A stretch of 64,000 nucleotides of DNA from Sesamia nonagrioides (taxonomy: Eukaryota > Arthropoda > Insecta > Lepidoptera > Noctuidae). The translations under genes and the position numbers were made by a program. Positions within the stretch are counted from its first letter, which is position 1. Each line of letters starts with the position of its first letter. Under the pieces are notes generated by a model. The model ran no database searches, was not told the origin of the DNA, and saw nothing but the letters and a program-made list of their open reading frames with translations. The stretch is from positions 1-64,000 of the forward strand of contig JADWQK010000871.1 in the NCBI GenBank assembly GCA_017933935.1, read 5' to 3'. Positions 1-10,369 of the stretch are shown piece after piece.

Positions 1-300
1 GAAGACACTTAAATTGTAGCCAGATTGAAAGACCGCCGCAGGCAAATTGTTGCAGTCCTTTGATGTATAAAAAACGAGATGAAACGCTTCGACCGGGTCG
101 TAGTGTTGGAGGTAGCAATGGTAGCATAATGTACGACGATGCTCCCCAGATGCATGGTTCGACAATCTCATGAAGATGAGGCACAGACTGGATGCCTAAA
201 TCGGAGGCTAGGATGTTGTATCGCGGCCCGAGATAAGCACAAGCACAATTTAGGATGGTACTGCAATAGACCAGAGTTGATTTATGGTAGCAAAATAAAA
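1..300 (-). pseudogene. CR1/Jockey-like LINE fragment (reverse transcriptase C-terminal end)
   Basis: Read on the minus strand, about 20-110 encodes a peptide containing NNLPAAVF and NLSVF. The same peptide occurs on the plus strand at 15285-15372, where it is followed by a typical LINE 3' tail. The frame is broken upstream of this motif, so it is a decayed fragment whose 3' end lies outside the window. The clade (CR1/Jockey-like) is inferred from the LPxxV..S.N...FK ending common at the C-terminus of these reverse transcriptases. Confidence 0.55.
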
Positions 301-458
301 ATTGACTTGTTCTTACAAAGTATACTTCTTTTCTTCTACACAATAATAAATACTTACGTGCTGGTCTACCTAGATATAGTCAACAGTGTGCCTCAGACTA
401 TGGAACAGTTCCACAACTCATTGTCTAGGCGGCGATGACACGTGGGATGCTCTAGGCC

Positions 459-689
459 CTAGCGTCTAGGGCTAACATACATGGTATTTACTGAAACTTG
501 AAGATATACAAGCTGGACAAAAGCTATAATGATGATAATGACAACACATGTTACTGTTATCACGAGACCTTTTTTCTGACGGAGGATCTGACCTAACGTT
601 GGCAGATTCAGTTGCTGAGGAACGGGGGTTGGAGGCGCTTCTTTCTGTAACTCTGGTGTCAAGCTGTTGGAAGTAGATTCTTTACTCAT
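459..689 (-). CDS. possible small single-pass membrane protein, 76 aa
   Basis: The minus strand holds an uninterrupted 76-codon reading frame. The first 40 residues are polar and Pro/Gln-rich, residues about 41-65 form one strong hydrophobic segment (LVITVTCVVIIIIIAFVQLV), and the short tail ends in SPRR. The bases just before the ATG (ttag) could be a splice acceptor, so it may be a last exon or a short gene. I do not recognise the family. The LINE fragment to the left and the piggyBac-like element to the right give no context. It could be a chance ORF; the clean TM segment with a polar N-terminus is the only argument for it. Confidence 0.3.
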   Translation of the reverse strand: MSKESTSNSLTPELQKEAPPTPVPQQLNLPTLGQILRQKKGLVITVTCVVIIIIIAFVQLVYLQVSVNTMYVSPRR

Positions 690-929
690 CTAATGAGCTT
701 TTTAATCATGTCCTGAGTTCCACGGCGAAGCGTGAAATTGTGATGAAATATGTGGAAGAGACATCACAATTTCGCTAAAATTGAATATTCAATTGGGTAA
801 ATCGAGGGGTCGTGTCAATACAATGAGTATTATTATTTATTATATGTTAAGTCAATATATACTTAGGTTGACCATAGATACACTATAATCACAGAGTACA
901 TTATACTATAGGACTATAATGTACCTACT

Positions 930-2448
930 CCTTTTGAACGCCAATCACTTCTATACAAGTACGAGATTTTCGTGCCCTCAGCGCCACTACTTGATTAGAA
1001 GTAATCACAGTTTAAAATAAATTTACGACTTTTAGGTCCGTATTACAGAACGTCACTCAAACTCAAGCTCTACTTAAGTCTCGTTTCAAGCCTTTTGATT
1101 GGTTGAAACTAGTTTTAAGTAATGCTTAAGCACAGATCAATGCTTGAGTAACGTTCTGTAATACGGACCTTACAAGACCTTTTATTTTGTTTTTATGGAA
1201 ATTTGCCCTGTTATCAACCATATTTTTAACTTTTTCACGCATAATAAGTTCTTATTTGTTTAATTTTCAACAGAAACAAAAACGCCAGAAAATATTTTAA
1301 TGCCCCCAGCGCCAATTACTTGATATCAAGTAAGCCAGTGATGGGACACGACGAAGACCTCGCTATATTTCATCTCGTCGAAATGATCATAAATACTATT
1401 ATTGCAAGAAAATGACGTAAATATATAATATTTTGTAAATATTGTACACTTTAAACTAGGTTTTATTCACCTTAATCAAGAATTAATAGGTTTTCTAATC
1501 ATTGTCGATAGTGAAACCCCGTTTGAAAAACCCATCCCTACAAAGTTAGTTATCGGTCCGCACGCGCCACCGACTTGTATAGAAGGAAATCTGTGACGTC
1601 ATAAGCGGACGGGTTTCAAGGTCATAGTGACTGTGCATTTTAGTGTAGTGCAATGTTTACATCTTGAGTTGGCGCACGTGTCCTTATAAAAAAAATTGTG
1701 ACTGTGAATATGACGAATTATTGCGAGTTGTTCAAGTCTGAATCAGAATTTTTAAATACTTCGTCGTCTTGACATTCCGTTAAGTCGTCAACTTCCGTTT
1801 CAAGAATTTTCTTCAGTTTTCTATTAGTTTCTACAAACCAGAAAAATAATTGCGAGTATTTAGCGACACCATTAAAAAAAAGGTCTTGTGTAAAACAGAC
1901 ACCCTCCATTTTATTTTATTTTTTAAAACGTAGTCAACCACGTATCGTGGCTTCTATTAATTGTATTTGTTGTAAGTAAACGAAATAAATTATGCAGGAA
2001 TCGGTTGAGTTTATGCACGTGTTAACTTGACCACAGTGAATATAAAATATATACCATAGAAATCAAGACATCCCTAGAACAGAAAGGATTTTGACGTGCC
2101 TCGAGCGCCAACTACTTGATATGAAGTAGAAGGATTACATTTGGAGACAAATAGGGATGTGCCTTTTAGAACACACGTCTAATAAATTTAAAATTCTTTT
2201 CTTTATTATGGGCAATATATCCAGGTTTTCATATTGATTTTTTCATAAAACTAAAATAAAATATGAAATTACGGTTCCTACAGTTTTTATTTAGCTTCGT
2301 AAATTGATGAATAAACATTATTTTAAATGTATATTATTTGTCGATAGGACATTAATCCCATCCCTACGTTTTACTATAGATACGTTATACATTTGTAGTG
2401 TGGCGCAGGAGGACACATCGCGTATTATATAGATGGGCGTTCAAAAGG
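930..2448. mobile_element. piggyBac-like non-autonomous element, copy 1 (with nested MITE)
   Basis: The element starts CCTTTTGAACGCC and ends with the inverted repeat GGGCGTTCAAAAGG, followed by TTAA. It is nearly identical over its whole length to 31119-32505, where TTAA is present on both sides; here the left TTAA is changed to TACT. It carries no intact transposase; a short acidic minus-strand ORF at 1718-1909 may be a remnant. A 135-bp MITE sits inside it. The piggyBac-like assignment rests on the TTAA target and the CC...GG ends. Confidence 0.8.
1035..1169. mobile_element. Harbinger-type MITE nested in the piggyBac-like element
   Basis: A 135-bp insertion has perfect terminal inverted repeats GGTCCGTATTACAGAACGT / ACGTTCTGTAATACGGACC and a TTA duplication (1032-1034 and 1170-1172). 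The other copy of the host element (31119-32505) lacks it and keeps a single TTA, which proves the insertion and its borders. A three-base TTA target fits PIF/Harbinger. Confidence 0.85.
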
Positions 2449-2693
2449 TTAATATTTATTTCCCTCTGCAGCTAAAGGTGCACTTTGTTTTAAAATGGCT
2501 GACGAATATAAACTATAAGCCTAACCCTAGAATGTACTAAAGAAAAAGTACCTAACTTATTAGTCGTCGTTTTAGTAATTTCCCTCCTTACCCCTTAGCA
2601 ACATCGTCATTGACCCCAAATTGGGCAAGAGAAAGATGATAAATCATAAGTTTTACTGTTACGCGTAGGTGCAAGATCTGCTGGATTCTATTC

Positions 2694-3032
2694 TTACCAA
2701 GGTAAATACCTGGCAAGTGAAGGCAAACTGTAAAGTTGCTTGTCTAGCGTAATATCCAGTAGCGATCTTGAATAGTTAACAGTGACACCGTTTGCCAAGT
2801 ACTTATACAACTGCGATTGGTCATATGTTCTGCGAGAACGCGTACATTTCACGACTGCATTACCTGCGTGGGAGTGAGCGAGAAACAAAATATTTACCAT
2901 TAGCCTACTCGATAAAATGCCTCCATCTGTTTCGGCAATTTCACGATGCCGTGCTATTTCCGGCAACACTCGATGCTGGTTGAATCTCGGGAATCTGGTA
3001 CCGTCTGCCGAGTCTCCCCGTGGCTTTATCAC
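2694..3032 (-). other. unrecognised 112-codon ORF region
   Basis: An open frame with moderate GC in an otherwise AT-rich stretch. No domain, signal peptide or TM segment was recognised, and no splice signals bracket it. A plus-strand ORF (2917-3132) overlaps it. Probably an old repeat remnant; not called as a gene. Confidence 0.15.
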
Positions 3033-3746
3033 CTATGAGTCACGAGCCACCTTGGCCTACAAGTTACGGAAAATATATGCATTCGTGGAATTTAGATATA
3101 AATGCATTGTTGGAGTGGTGCCCTATACATGAGAGCTAATTCAAGCTTTATATGTACCTGTAGGACAAAAAATCAAGGCTACCTACTTTGCAGTTAGATG
3201 CTACGATGTAACAACATTTATATAATCAGTAATAAAGCAGTCACAATTTGTAAATGTATTCATACCAGTAAACAGAATGGAACATTTGATGGGGTTTTCC
3301 ATTCTTATATTTTGATAATTTCAATTGGTGGATTGTTATGAATGACATGTTCGAACGTCGATTATCATAATAACTGTGAGCTATAATTATGAGTAATCAG
3401 ATAATGTTTGTCCGGGAATTCAGCGTGATTCATGCGAAGGCTAACAATGGCTCGTTAATCAATCAGTGGCTCAGTTATCATTTCAGGTTCTATGAAAGAC
3501 TTGTAACTTCAGAACTATGCCGTACTGCTTTAAAAATCTTAACTAAGCCATTAACCTGTTCATTGCCTTTGCAAGTAGGTAATTATTTTACTTAAGCTTA
3601 CGTCAAAATATAGACATTCCTGTTTTAAACAACTTTTGATGACCTAACAGCTTTGGAAAACATCTGGAAGTTTGCTTTTAGGTTTCCACTGAATGCAACA
3701 GGTGGCTTACCAACTTCTCTGTATTATGTATGTAGTTACTACGTAT

Positions 3747-3882
3747 AGACGACAGCACATCAAGCTACTACAATCAGATTTTTATTGGATTTTCAACTTT
3801 ATTAATAAAGCATTAAGGATCAAGGTTGATTGGGAATATTTGACAGTTTCGGGTAGCTTGACCTGCTGTCGTCCGTACAAGC
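3747..3882. mobile_element. MITE family T (AGACGACAGCACATCAAGCTAC ends), copy 1
   Basis: The ends are inverted repeats: AGACGACAGCACATCAAGCT on the left and AGCTTGACCTGCTGTCGTC on the right. Related copies lie at about 42274-42420 (opposite orientation), 48388-48451 (half), 56553-56694 and 61470-61607, so it is a dispersed short family. The internal ORF is shared because the repeat is shared, not because it is a gene. Confidence 0.75.
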
Positions 3883-3952
3883 AAACTGTATAAGCCAACC
3901 TTTCTCAACAATGGCATTGGAAATTACTAAATTATTGTATTTTTTGTTCTAG

Positions 3953-4116
3953 AGTGAGCTTGTCAGATGTGAACGTACTAACGAATGTGAAAGTGGCCAA
4001 TGATGTGGTTCTGAAGGTGATTAACGGAAAAATAGTAGCACTCTGTCAATTCGCCATAGGAGATAAGGGAAAAGTGTTTACTCTGCAAGATAACGCACTG
4101 CTATGCCACGGACAAG
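3953..4116 (+). CDS. NOL9: NOL9-like polynucleotide 5'-kinase, penultimate coding exon (partial gene)
   Basis: This exon is preceded by a polypyrimidine tract and acceptor (ttttttgttctag) and ends in donor G/GTAACT in phase 1. Its 54 full codons (VSLSDVNVLT... to LLCHGQ) join in frame to the exon at 4687. Together they resemble the C-terminal region of NOL9, the nucleolar kinase that phosphorylates RNA 5'-hydroxyl ends during ITS2 processing in rRNA maturation; the INGKIVALCQ and GQGLVRGVNFEK stretches match the pattern I know from that family. The kinase core with its P-loop would be in upstream exons, which I could not find between 1 and 3950; they may lie left of the window. The assignment rests on recalled family pattern only. 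Confidence 0.6.
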
Positions 4117-4686
4117 GTAACTACTTTGATGTATTAAAAAAAAAACTCACTGTGGCACAAAAACCAGAGTTCAAAGAATGAAACAAAAAACTTGTTTCAT
4201 GTTTACAATATTGATATACTTGGGACAAAATATGTCGTTATATTGAATATTAGCAGCCAAATTGCCATATAATAGGATCAACCATCACAAAATTATTATT
4301 GATATTGCAAATAAATAACTAGTATTCAAGTTTTCAAACATCTACAAAAGCAGGTGCTCTACATTGAAAATCAAAAACTCGTTTTAGAAGTGATTATGAC
4401 AAAATTATACTATATTGATTAAATATGCATGTCCTAATGACTAAGATGTCACTGAAATAGGTGCAAATGTTTTTCAAGCAAACAAATACTTAACAGTTAA
4501 AAAATATGCAGTTTACTCATAATGTATATAATGTAATTTCAAACAAATAGCATAAAAGGTATGCTTATAAATATAATTAATATCATAAAATGTGTTATCA
4601 ATAAGTGTAATAAAGTGCTGATTAAATATGATAACTAAGAATGTGACATACTCAGGCGTTTACTGGATTTATTTGTATTGTTACAG

Positions 4687-4943
4687 GTTTGGTCCGTGGC
4701 GTGAACTTTGAGAAGTGGCTGGTGTATGTTGTGACTCCGCTAGCCGTGGATAGGCTGTGCGCAGTGGATACGCTGGTGTACGCGGACTGGGCGCCCGAGT
4801 TGTGCGGCCCAGAACGCCAGCTGCCTGATGGCACCGCGGTCCCATACCGCAGCCCAACTAACTACAGACAGAAACAACTCATGCTTGCGCCCAGACGCCG
4901 ATTCAACCCGCTACAACTACTAAAAATGTCAAGGAGTGCCTAA
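4687..4943 (+). CDS. NOL9: NOL9-like polynucleotide 5'-kinase, last coding exon
   Basis: The acceptor is tttgtattgttacag before GTTTGG. With the phase-1 G from the previous exon the junction codon is Gly, giving GQGLVRGVNFEKWLVYVVTP. The exon runs 85 codons to TAA at 4941-4943, and AATAAA follows at 4967-4972. The tail is basic and ends NPLQLLKMSRSA. NOL9 proteins share a C-terminal pattern of RG-(I/V)-(D/N)-xEK, a LTP/VTP turn and a VPY motif, all visible here (VRGVNFEK, VVTPL, AVPYRS). The exon is markedly GC-richer than its surroundings, as expected for coding DNA. The gene converges on Rho1, whose poly(A) signal is about 420 bp further right. Confidence 0.65.
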
Positions 4944-4966
4944 ATTGAAACTTTCAATGATTGGTT

Positions 4967-4972
4967 AATAAA
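4967..4972 (+). terminator. poly(A) signal of the NOL9-like gene
   Basis: AATAAA lies 24 bp after the stop codon, followed by T/GT-rich sequence (aatttgtaattgg). A second possible AATAAA lies near 4983. Confidence 0.6.
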
Positions 4973-5394
4973 TTTGTAATTGGAATAAATCCAAAATAAT
5001 AAATCTTAAATTATATAAAAGGAAATCTAATAATTATTTTGTTAATTATATTTGACGATAATTTTGTACTTACAAGACTAATGAAACATAACATAAATGA
5101 TCATATTTAACTTAAATATCCCCCATTCTAAACACCTTTGCTTTATAAATGCTGCATTAAAATTTTATAAAAAGTCAAAAAGAGTCTAGTTAAGAATTGT
5201 TGACATGGGGTTCCTTTATTACTAATAAATTATATTAGGAAGTTATGATTTCACACAAACAATAGATTACAATACAACTGCCCTATAGAATCAGATTGGA
5301 CGTCTCAAAGACGCGTCTAGCTGACAGGCACTTAGATGAGTGGGGCTAACGCTCCGTGTCAAATAAACATCCTACACAATTTATACACCACTAT

Positions 5395-5400
5395 TTTATT
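5395..5400 (-). terminator. poly(A) signal of Rho1
   Basis: AATAAA on the minus strand, about 430 nt after the Rho1 stop codon, followed by a GT-rich stretch (gtggtgtataaattgtgtagg). This gives Rho1 an ordinary 3' UTR and no poly(A) tract of a recent retrocopy. Confidence 0.6.
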
Positions 5401-5826
5401 GAAAAATTAAAATACAAAATACCGAACTAAACAAGTCTCGGTGAGATGCCACCGGTCGAGGAATAATCTATATGTAGAAGAAATGCTACTCGATTATATA
5501 ACGTGATATTATAGCAAAATTCCAGTGGCCCTGCCAGAGACGGGAGGTCCACATGCCCCCGACTACTTTTGTTAAGGCATTTACGCTTACTCTTTATAGA
5601 TAATCTATAAAATATACAAAGTACCAATTGTGAAAGAGTAGCCACACAAATACTGAATGAGTGTGCGTGCGACGCGGGTCGCGACGTCGCGTCAGCAGTC
5701 AGTATCGGAAGGAAGCACTGTGTGGCCGACCTCGCGACTGCTGCACAGTCCGAGTCGTTTCAAACTAAGTTATCAGGCAGTATGCGTACAATTCATTAAA
5801 TCAGAGTTCTCCCGACAACAGCACAA

Positions 5827-6405
5827 TTACAGCAGGGAACACCTAGTCTTCTTCTTCTTTTTCACCTGTAATGCAGCGCGAGTCGCCGTCTCGAATACCT
5901 CGCGCACTCCCTCCTTGCTTTTGGCGGAGCACTCCAAATACGCAAACGCGTTAATCTTTTCCGCCATGGCTCGACCCTCCTGCGGCTTCACCGGCTCCTG
6001 CTTCATCTTGCGGAGCTCGTTAATCGTGGCGGGGTCATTGCGCAGATCCTTCTTGTTTCCCACTAGAATGATGGGCACATTAGGGCAGAAGTGCTTTACC
6101 TCGGGTGTCCACTTCTCCGGGATGTTCTCGAGCGAGTCAGGCGAGTCCACCGAGAAGCACATGAGGATCACATCAGTGTCGGGGTACGACAACGGCCGCA
6201 ACCTGTCGTAGTCTTCCTGGCCAGCTGTATCCCACAAGGCGAGCTCAACCTGCTTGCCATCCACCTCGATGTCGGCGACGTAGTTTTCGAACACAGTCGG
6301 CACGTACACTTCCGGAAACTGATCTTTGCTAAATACGATGAGCAGGCATGTTTTACCACACGCACCGTCACCGACGATCACTAATTTTTTGCGTATCGCA
6401 GCCAT
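5827..6405 (-). CDS. Rho1: Rho1 small GTPase (RhoA orthologue), complete, 192 aa
   Basis: Membrane-associated GTPase switch that drives actomyosin contraction, stress fibres and cytokinesis through Rho kinase and formins. The sequence shows every landmark: P-loop GDGACGKT (residues 12-19, with Gly14), switch I YVPTVFENY with Thr37, DTAGQED of switch II (about 59-65), the guanine-specifying NKKD (about 117-120), CSAKSKEG (about 159-166), a pentalysine stretch, and the C-terminal CaaX box CSLL, whose final Leu predicts geranylgeranylation. At 192 residues it matches the usual RhoA/Rho1 length. The start is the ATG at 6403-6405; an upstream in-frame extension to 6426 is crossed by a likely acceptor (gtttcacag/gaccgATG), so a 5'-UTR intron is inferred. 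The coding region has no intron and no damage. Identity is certain; whether it is the parental gene or an old functional retrocopy is not settled. Confidence 0.95.
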   Translation of the reverse strand: MAAIRKKLVIVGDGACGKTCLLIVFSKDQFPEVYVPTVFENYVADIEVDGKQVELALWDTAGQEDYDRLRPLSYPDTDVILMCFSVDSPDSLENIPEKWTPEVKHFCPNVPIILVGNKKDLRNDPATINELRKMKQEPVKPQEGRAMAEKINAFAYLECSAKSKEGVREVFETATRAALQVKKKKKTRCSLL

Positions 6406-6420
6406 CGGTCCTGTGAAACA
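6406..6420 (-). promoter_or_regulatory. likely splice acceptor of a 5'-UTR intron before the Rho1 start
   Basis: On the minus strand tattgtttcacag is followed by gaccg and the ATG. The pyrimidine-rich run ending in CAG only five bases before the start fits a 3' splice site, so the promoter and first exon would lie further right, in the stretch up to about 8690. No donor was pinned down. Confidence 0.5.
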
Positions 6421-6429
6421 ATACAACGC

Positions 6430-8690
6430 AAATAATTATGATGGTGTCGAGCGTCAACGCCTTTCATGACTTATAAATATGGCCGCCGTATAGGATTATG
6501 GGTAGGGAGTAGTCAGACAAGCCCTCAAATGTGAATAAGCACCTGAACTAGCGGAAGAAGTACAGCACCACCACATAGTACCCTCACATGCGAGGGTGTT
6601 ATTTATTATATTTTGTAGATACCTGAAGATTGTGGCTAATTTCTGCGGAATATTGGCTTATCGACACTTTTTAATCGTCTTTGCTCATCACAAGCACTTT
6701 CGTTCGTAAGTCACTAATGTTGCAATGCTACAAAATATACCATCAACTAGAAACGTAAAAGGTTTTTCTAAAACTATATATTTGTTTCTTACAAAAATTC
6801 AGTAACCTTTAGAACCTTATATTATAGATTTCAATGTTCTTATAATAATTAATAATGGTGTAATTAACGTAATAATTGAAAATACACCTAAAATATTACT
6901 TGCCATAACAAAATATTGTTGTTTTGACATTTGTTAAAATTCGGATACACGTCCAAAACTAGTATGGGTGTGTAGAGTAAAAATATTTTGAATAAACATA
7001 GCAAATAATGCACACTCTCTTTCAATGATGTGATTTATCTCAGATTCTTAAGTTCAAAATATATACATAGGCAGCAAGTTATAATAAACTAAATTCCGTT
7101 AGTTTTAGTTTAATATTTTAATGTGTATTAGCTTATGATATGAGTTTATGAAGAAACGGTGGGCCAAACATAAACTCCGAACATTTATTTGTAGTCTAGG
7201 AAATCTTATGCTAAAACCATTGTTTTGCGTGATTAAAATACTACAAGATTTTTTATGGACGCAACTTCCTTTAAATAAAAAAATTAATAAATTTACAAAT
7301 AAAATAATGCGAGAACATTTGTATGTAGGTACCTACTTATTCTCATAGGAAAGAAGGTTTACAGACTTTGCTGTTTTATTGGCTCTCTTCGTCCTTTAGG
7401 GAGATATTGCAATGATGTAATATTCAGTTAAAGCGTACTGCTTAAATGTAATCATTGGTTTATGTGGAAATGACTGCATGGATATAAATAAACTGTTGAC
7501 ACCGTCAGTGCGAACTATGAGGTCATACGTAATATAGTTAACGGTGTTCATGAGGTCAAAAAAACGTCACGCTAGTTAGACTGAGGTTGCCTGGTATCTT
7601 CTGACATTAAATGGGCAAATTATTTCTATCATGTGACGTCATGTGTGTTTGTTTGACCATGATAATTTTATCATCAACATTCAAATATATTAAACATGAT
7701 GAATGGTGTTATTAGGTAGGTATATCTATATATAGAAGAACACTATGTAACCGTTGTCCTAAGAACACTACATTGGTTATAAACTCCAGCTAATAGATTA
7801 CTTCTAGTTTGACATTGGGTTATGGCATTGGATAGACTAGGTTTGTCTATATAGTCTGTCTATTATGCCTATAGGGAACTAATAAGAATGTAGAGTACTT
7901 TCTATTATGACTTATATGAGTTAATTAAGGACGTAAGAATGTATGAAAACCACAAAATACCTAGTTTACTTACGGAGTTCTGCGTGTTTGACTGATTTGC
8001 GTTTGATTGTCCCGTTTACTATCGGAAAACTGGCCGGAAGCCGAATTATTTAGACTATTGCAGACGCTGTGTTTGTAGTAGTGAATTAATGAGTCATGTT
8101 CTCATTCATGTCTCATTGATGTAAGTAAACCAACTACCAATGTAGACGCATAAAACGTAGTGAGTACCTACTTGCTTAGTGTTGAGTCCTATCTACTCTC
8201 TTGTTTACATCTATTCCGTACTCTATTCTTTTAATAGATAAAATAGGCACGTACTTATATAATTGTGTAGTTTTTACTAAAAAAAGGAAGAAGAGAAAAA
8301 AGGAAATAAATTTTGTTCGAGTTTAATCGAACACTCAGCGAAAATGTATAATTGCATAGAAGGCAAATATGCACATTCGCTCGTTTACCAAAATGTGGGA
8401 CAGTTCGGGTTAAGATCTCGTCAGAGACACCGCGTCCTCATTACCATCACCATTTTACCAGTAATTGTGTCTAAGTTTTATTACCATTGTTAATTATTAC
8501 CACTTCTTGTTACTAAGTGACATAGTGATTTAATATAGCTATTTCGTTTATAATACAAGACTTTAACTTACCATATCCTATTACCAGTAGAAGAGTGTGC
8601 TAGGTCACCATAGCGCCAAGTCATACTCTTTTCAAATTTATTTAGTACAAACTAAAATACTCTTATTACACGTATAATATCAAATCAAAT
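6430..8690. other. Rho1 upstream region, no gene seen
   Basis: AT-rich DNA without a long ORF, splice-bounded exon or recognised repeat. It may contain the untranslated first exon and promoter of Rho1. An inverted SINE/LINE-like tail (caaatttgtttatttcaaat) leads into the foldback at its right edge. Confidence 0.4.
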
Positions 8691-8700
8691 TTGTTTATTT

Positions 8701-9235
8701 CAAATAATAAAAAGTAAAAAAACTAAAACCCAACTACGACAAAAAACGACACTGAAAAAGTATAAAACAAGATTTTTAGAATACTGAACTGAACAAAGTT
8801 GCTAATGTAGTTGCAAGTAAATGGACACAGTAGACTCTACCAAGATACCTTCATTGTATATTGACAATAATGTCATACAATACTATTCTGAAGTATGCAA
8901 TATTCACTATGTAGAGATAAATTTTCATGTTTGGAAAGGCGTAGTCACACGTTACATATATCTACCTACCGTAGCACCTTGACAACGTGTGACTACGCCT
9001 TTCCAAACATGAAAATTTATCTCTACATAGTGAATATTGCATTCTTCAGAATAGTATTGTATGACATTATTGTCAATTTACAACGAAGGCATCTTGGTAG
9101 AGTCTACTGTGTCCATTTACTTGCAACTACATTAGCAACTTTGTTCAGTTCAGTATTCTGAAAATCTTGTTTTATACTTTTTCAGCGTCGTTTTTGTCGT
9201 AGTTGGGTTTTAGTTTTTCTACTTTTTATTATTTG
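8701..9235. mobile_element. long foldback: two 253-bp arms, 30-nt loop
   Basis: Bases 8701-8953 are repeated in reverse complement at 8984-9235 with only scattered mismatches and one or two short indels; the centre is a 30-nt spacer. The apparent ORF at 8895-9161 is a by-product of the palindrome. No transposase and no clear target duplication were seen. Best read as a foldback element or a recent inverted duplication. Confidence 0.85.
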
Positions 9236-9589
9236 TACTATTTTGGTGTTCAAGTGTATTTGTGGCGCATAATATTAACAAAAGTTAAACTGATGAACTA
9301 AAAACTAGGTACTTGACATATTACATCTACACGCACATATAACAACATAAGCCCGAACTGGCCCGAAGACATATAGTGCAGAGGCCTTTTTATGGGAGAT
9401 TTAGCCAGTTATCAAACTGTTTCCGCCTTCACCGCGTGGAGTTACTCCCAGCTTATGTCGTTTTCATTAGTGCATTACATATTCTATTAATGTTCACAAT
9501 GCTCTATATTGCATAAAGCGATTCACAGTTCCCGTGATCCGCGCTTTCATTAAAGCATTCTTGTAATTATGTACAAGCATAAAGTACTC

Positions 9590-10110
9590 GTGAAGCTCTT
9601 TCAAGTAATACCAAACACGGTATATTTATTTTAATTTTATATTAACATAGAACTTTTTGTCCGCTAGAGGGCGCAATACTAAATTTGGTGAAAAGCTTTA
9701 TAGCTCATAACTAACAGAATATCAAAGCCCTTCTAATGGTACTGCAGTGGTCTTATTCTGATAAGTAGTAAAGAAGCTATGAACGAAAAGATGTGAATTA
9801 TATGCAACCAGCCCATGAATACAGGTAAAGTCACAAGCAAATGCTAGCAATATATATATATTCAAAATGTACAAGTAAAGCGCTTTCAAAGGATACCAAA
9901 CACGGCATATTTATCTTAACTTTATTTTTTTACTCTGTATGTTTTGTCCGCTAGAGGGCGCCACAGTAGATTTTGTGAAACCCCATATAGTCTGTAACCA
10001 GCGGATAATTAAGACGCTTCTAATGATATATCATTTGTCGAATTCTGATAAGTAGTTTAGAAGTTACGAGGGAACAGATGAACATACATACATACATACA
10101 TACATAACCT
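9590..10110 (+). repeat. diverged tandem pair (about 295 bp) ending in (ACAT)n
   Basis: A segment containing ATACCAAACACGGTATATTT and GTCCGCTAGAGGGCGC at 9605-9675 recurs, diverged, at 9893-9965, and both are followed by a matching TCTGATAAGTAGT motif. The pair ends in an ACAT microsatellite (about 10083-10107), then AACCTGTCAAAATCATAACC, a tail style common in lepidopteran repeats. Confidence 0.6.
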
Positions 10111-10139
10111 GTCAAAATCATAACCCTCCTTTTGCTTTG

Positions 10140-10275
10140 CCGTAGTCGGGTAATTAACCATCACTTGGTATTTTTGAATAGTCAATGTCGGTCAGTCCAA
10201 GAAAAGTGAAGCTAAATTGCACGTTCCAAAGCGTAGATCTCTATGGAGAAGAACGTGCAAGAAACTCCATGGAAT
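10140..10275 (+). repeat. dispersed repeat with an inverted copy at about 43628-43760
   Basis: The block GTCAATGTCGGTCAGTCCAA ... GCGTAGATCTCTATGGAGAA is found in reverse complement near 43640-43740. It is a moderate-copy repeat of unknown class. Confidence 0.7.
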
Positions 10276-10300
10276 AAACATACATCACATAGTAACAAAT

Positions 10301-10369
10301 AAAAATCAAATAGAAAGTATAAAGTCCGATGTAAGAAAGATCGGACTTTATACTTTCTATTTGATTTTT
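10301..10369. repeat. perfect 30-bp-arm hairpin with 9-nt loop
   Basis: 10301-10330 is the exact reverse complement of 10340-10369; the loop is GTAAGAAAG. The right arm runs straight into the GGGTTCCGTA border of the large composite repeat. Confidence 0.85.

Noticed and set aside
1718..1909. 63-aa acidic ORF inside the piggyBac-like element
   Set aside because: Disrupted in the second copy (frame lost by indels), no transposase motif; at most a remnant.
8895..9161. 88-aa ORF
   Set aside because: Lies across the foldback; open only because the two arms mirror each other.
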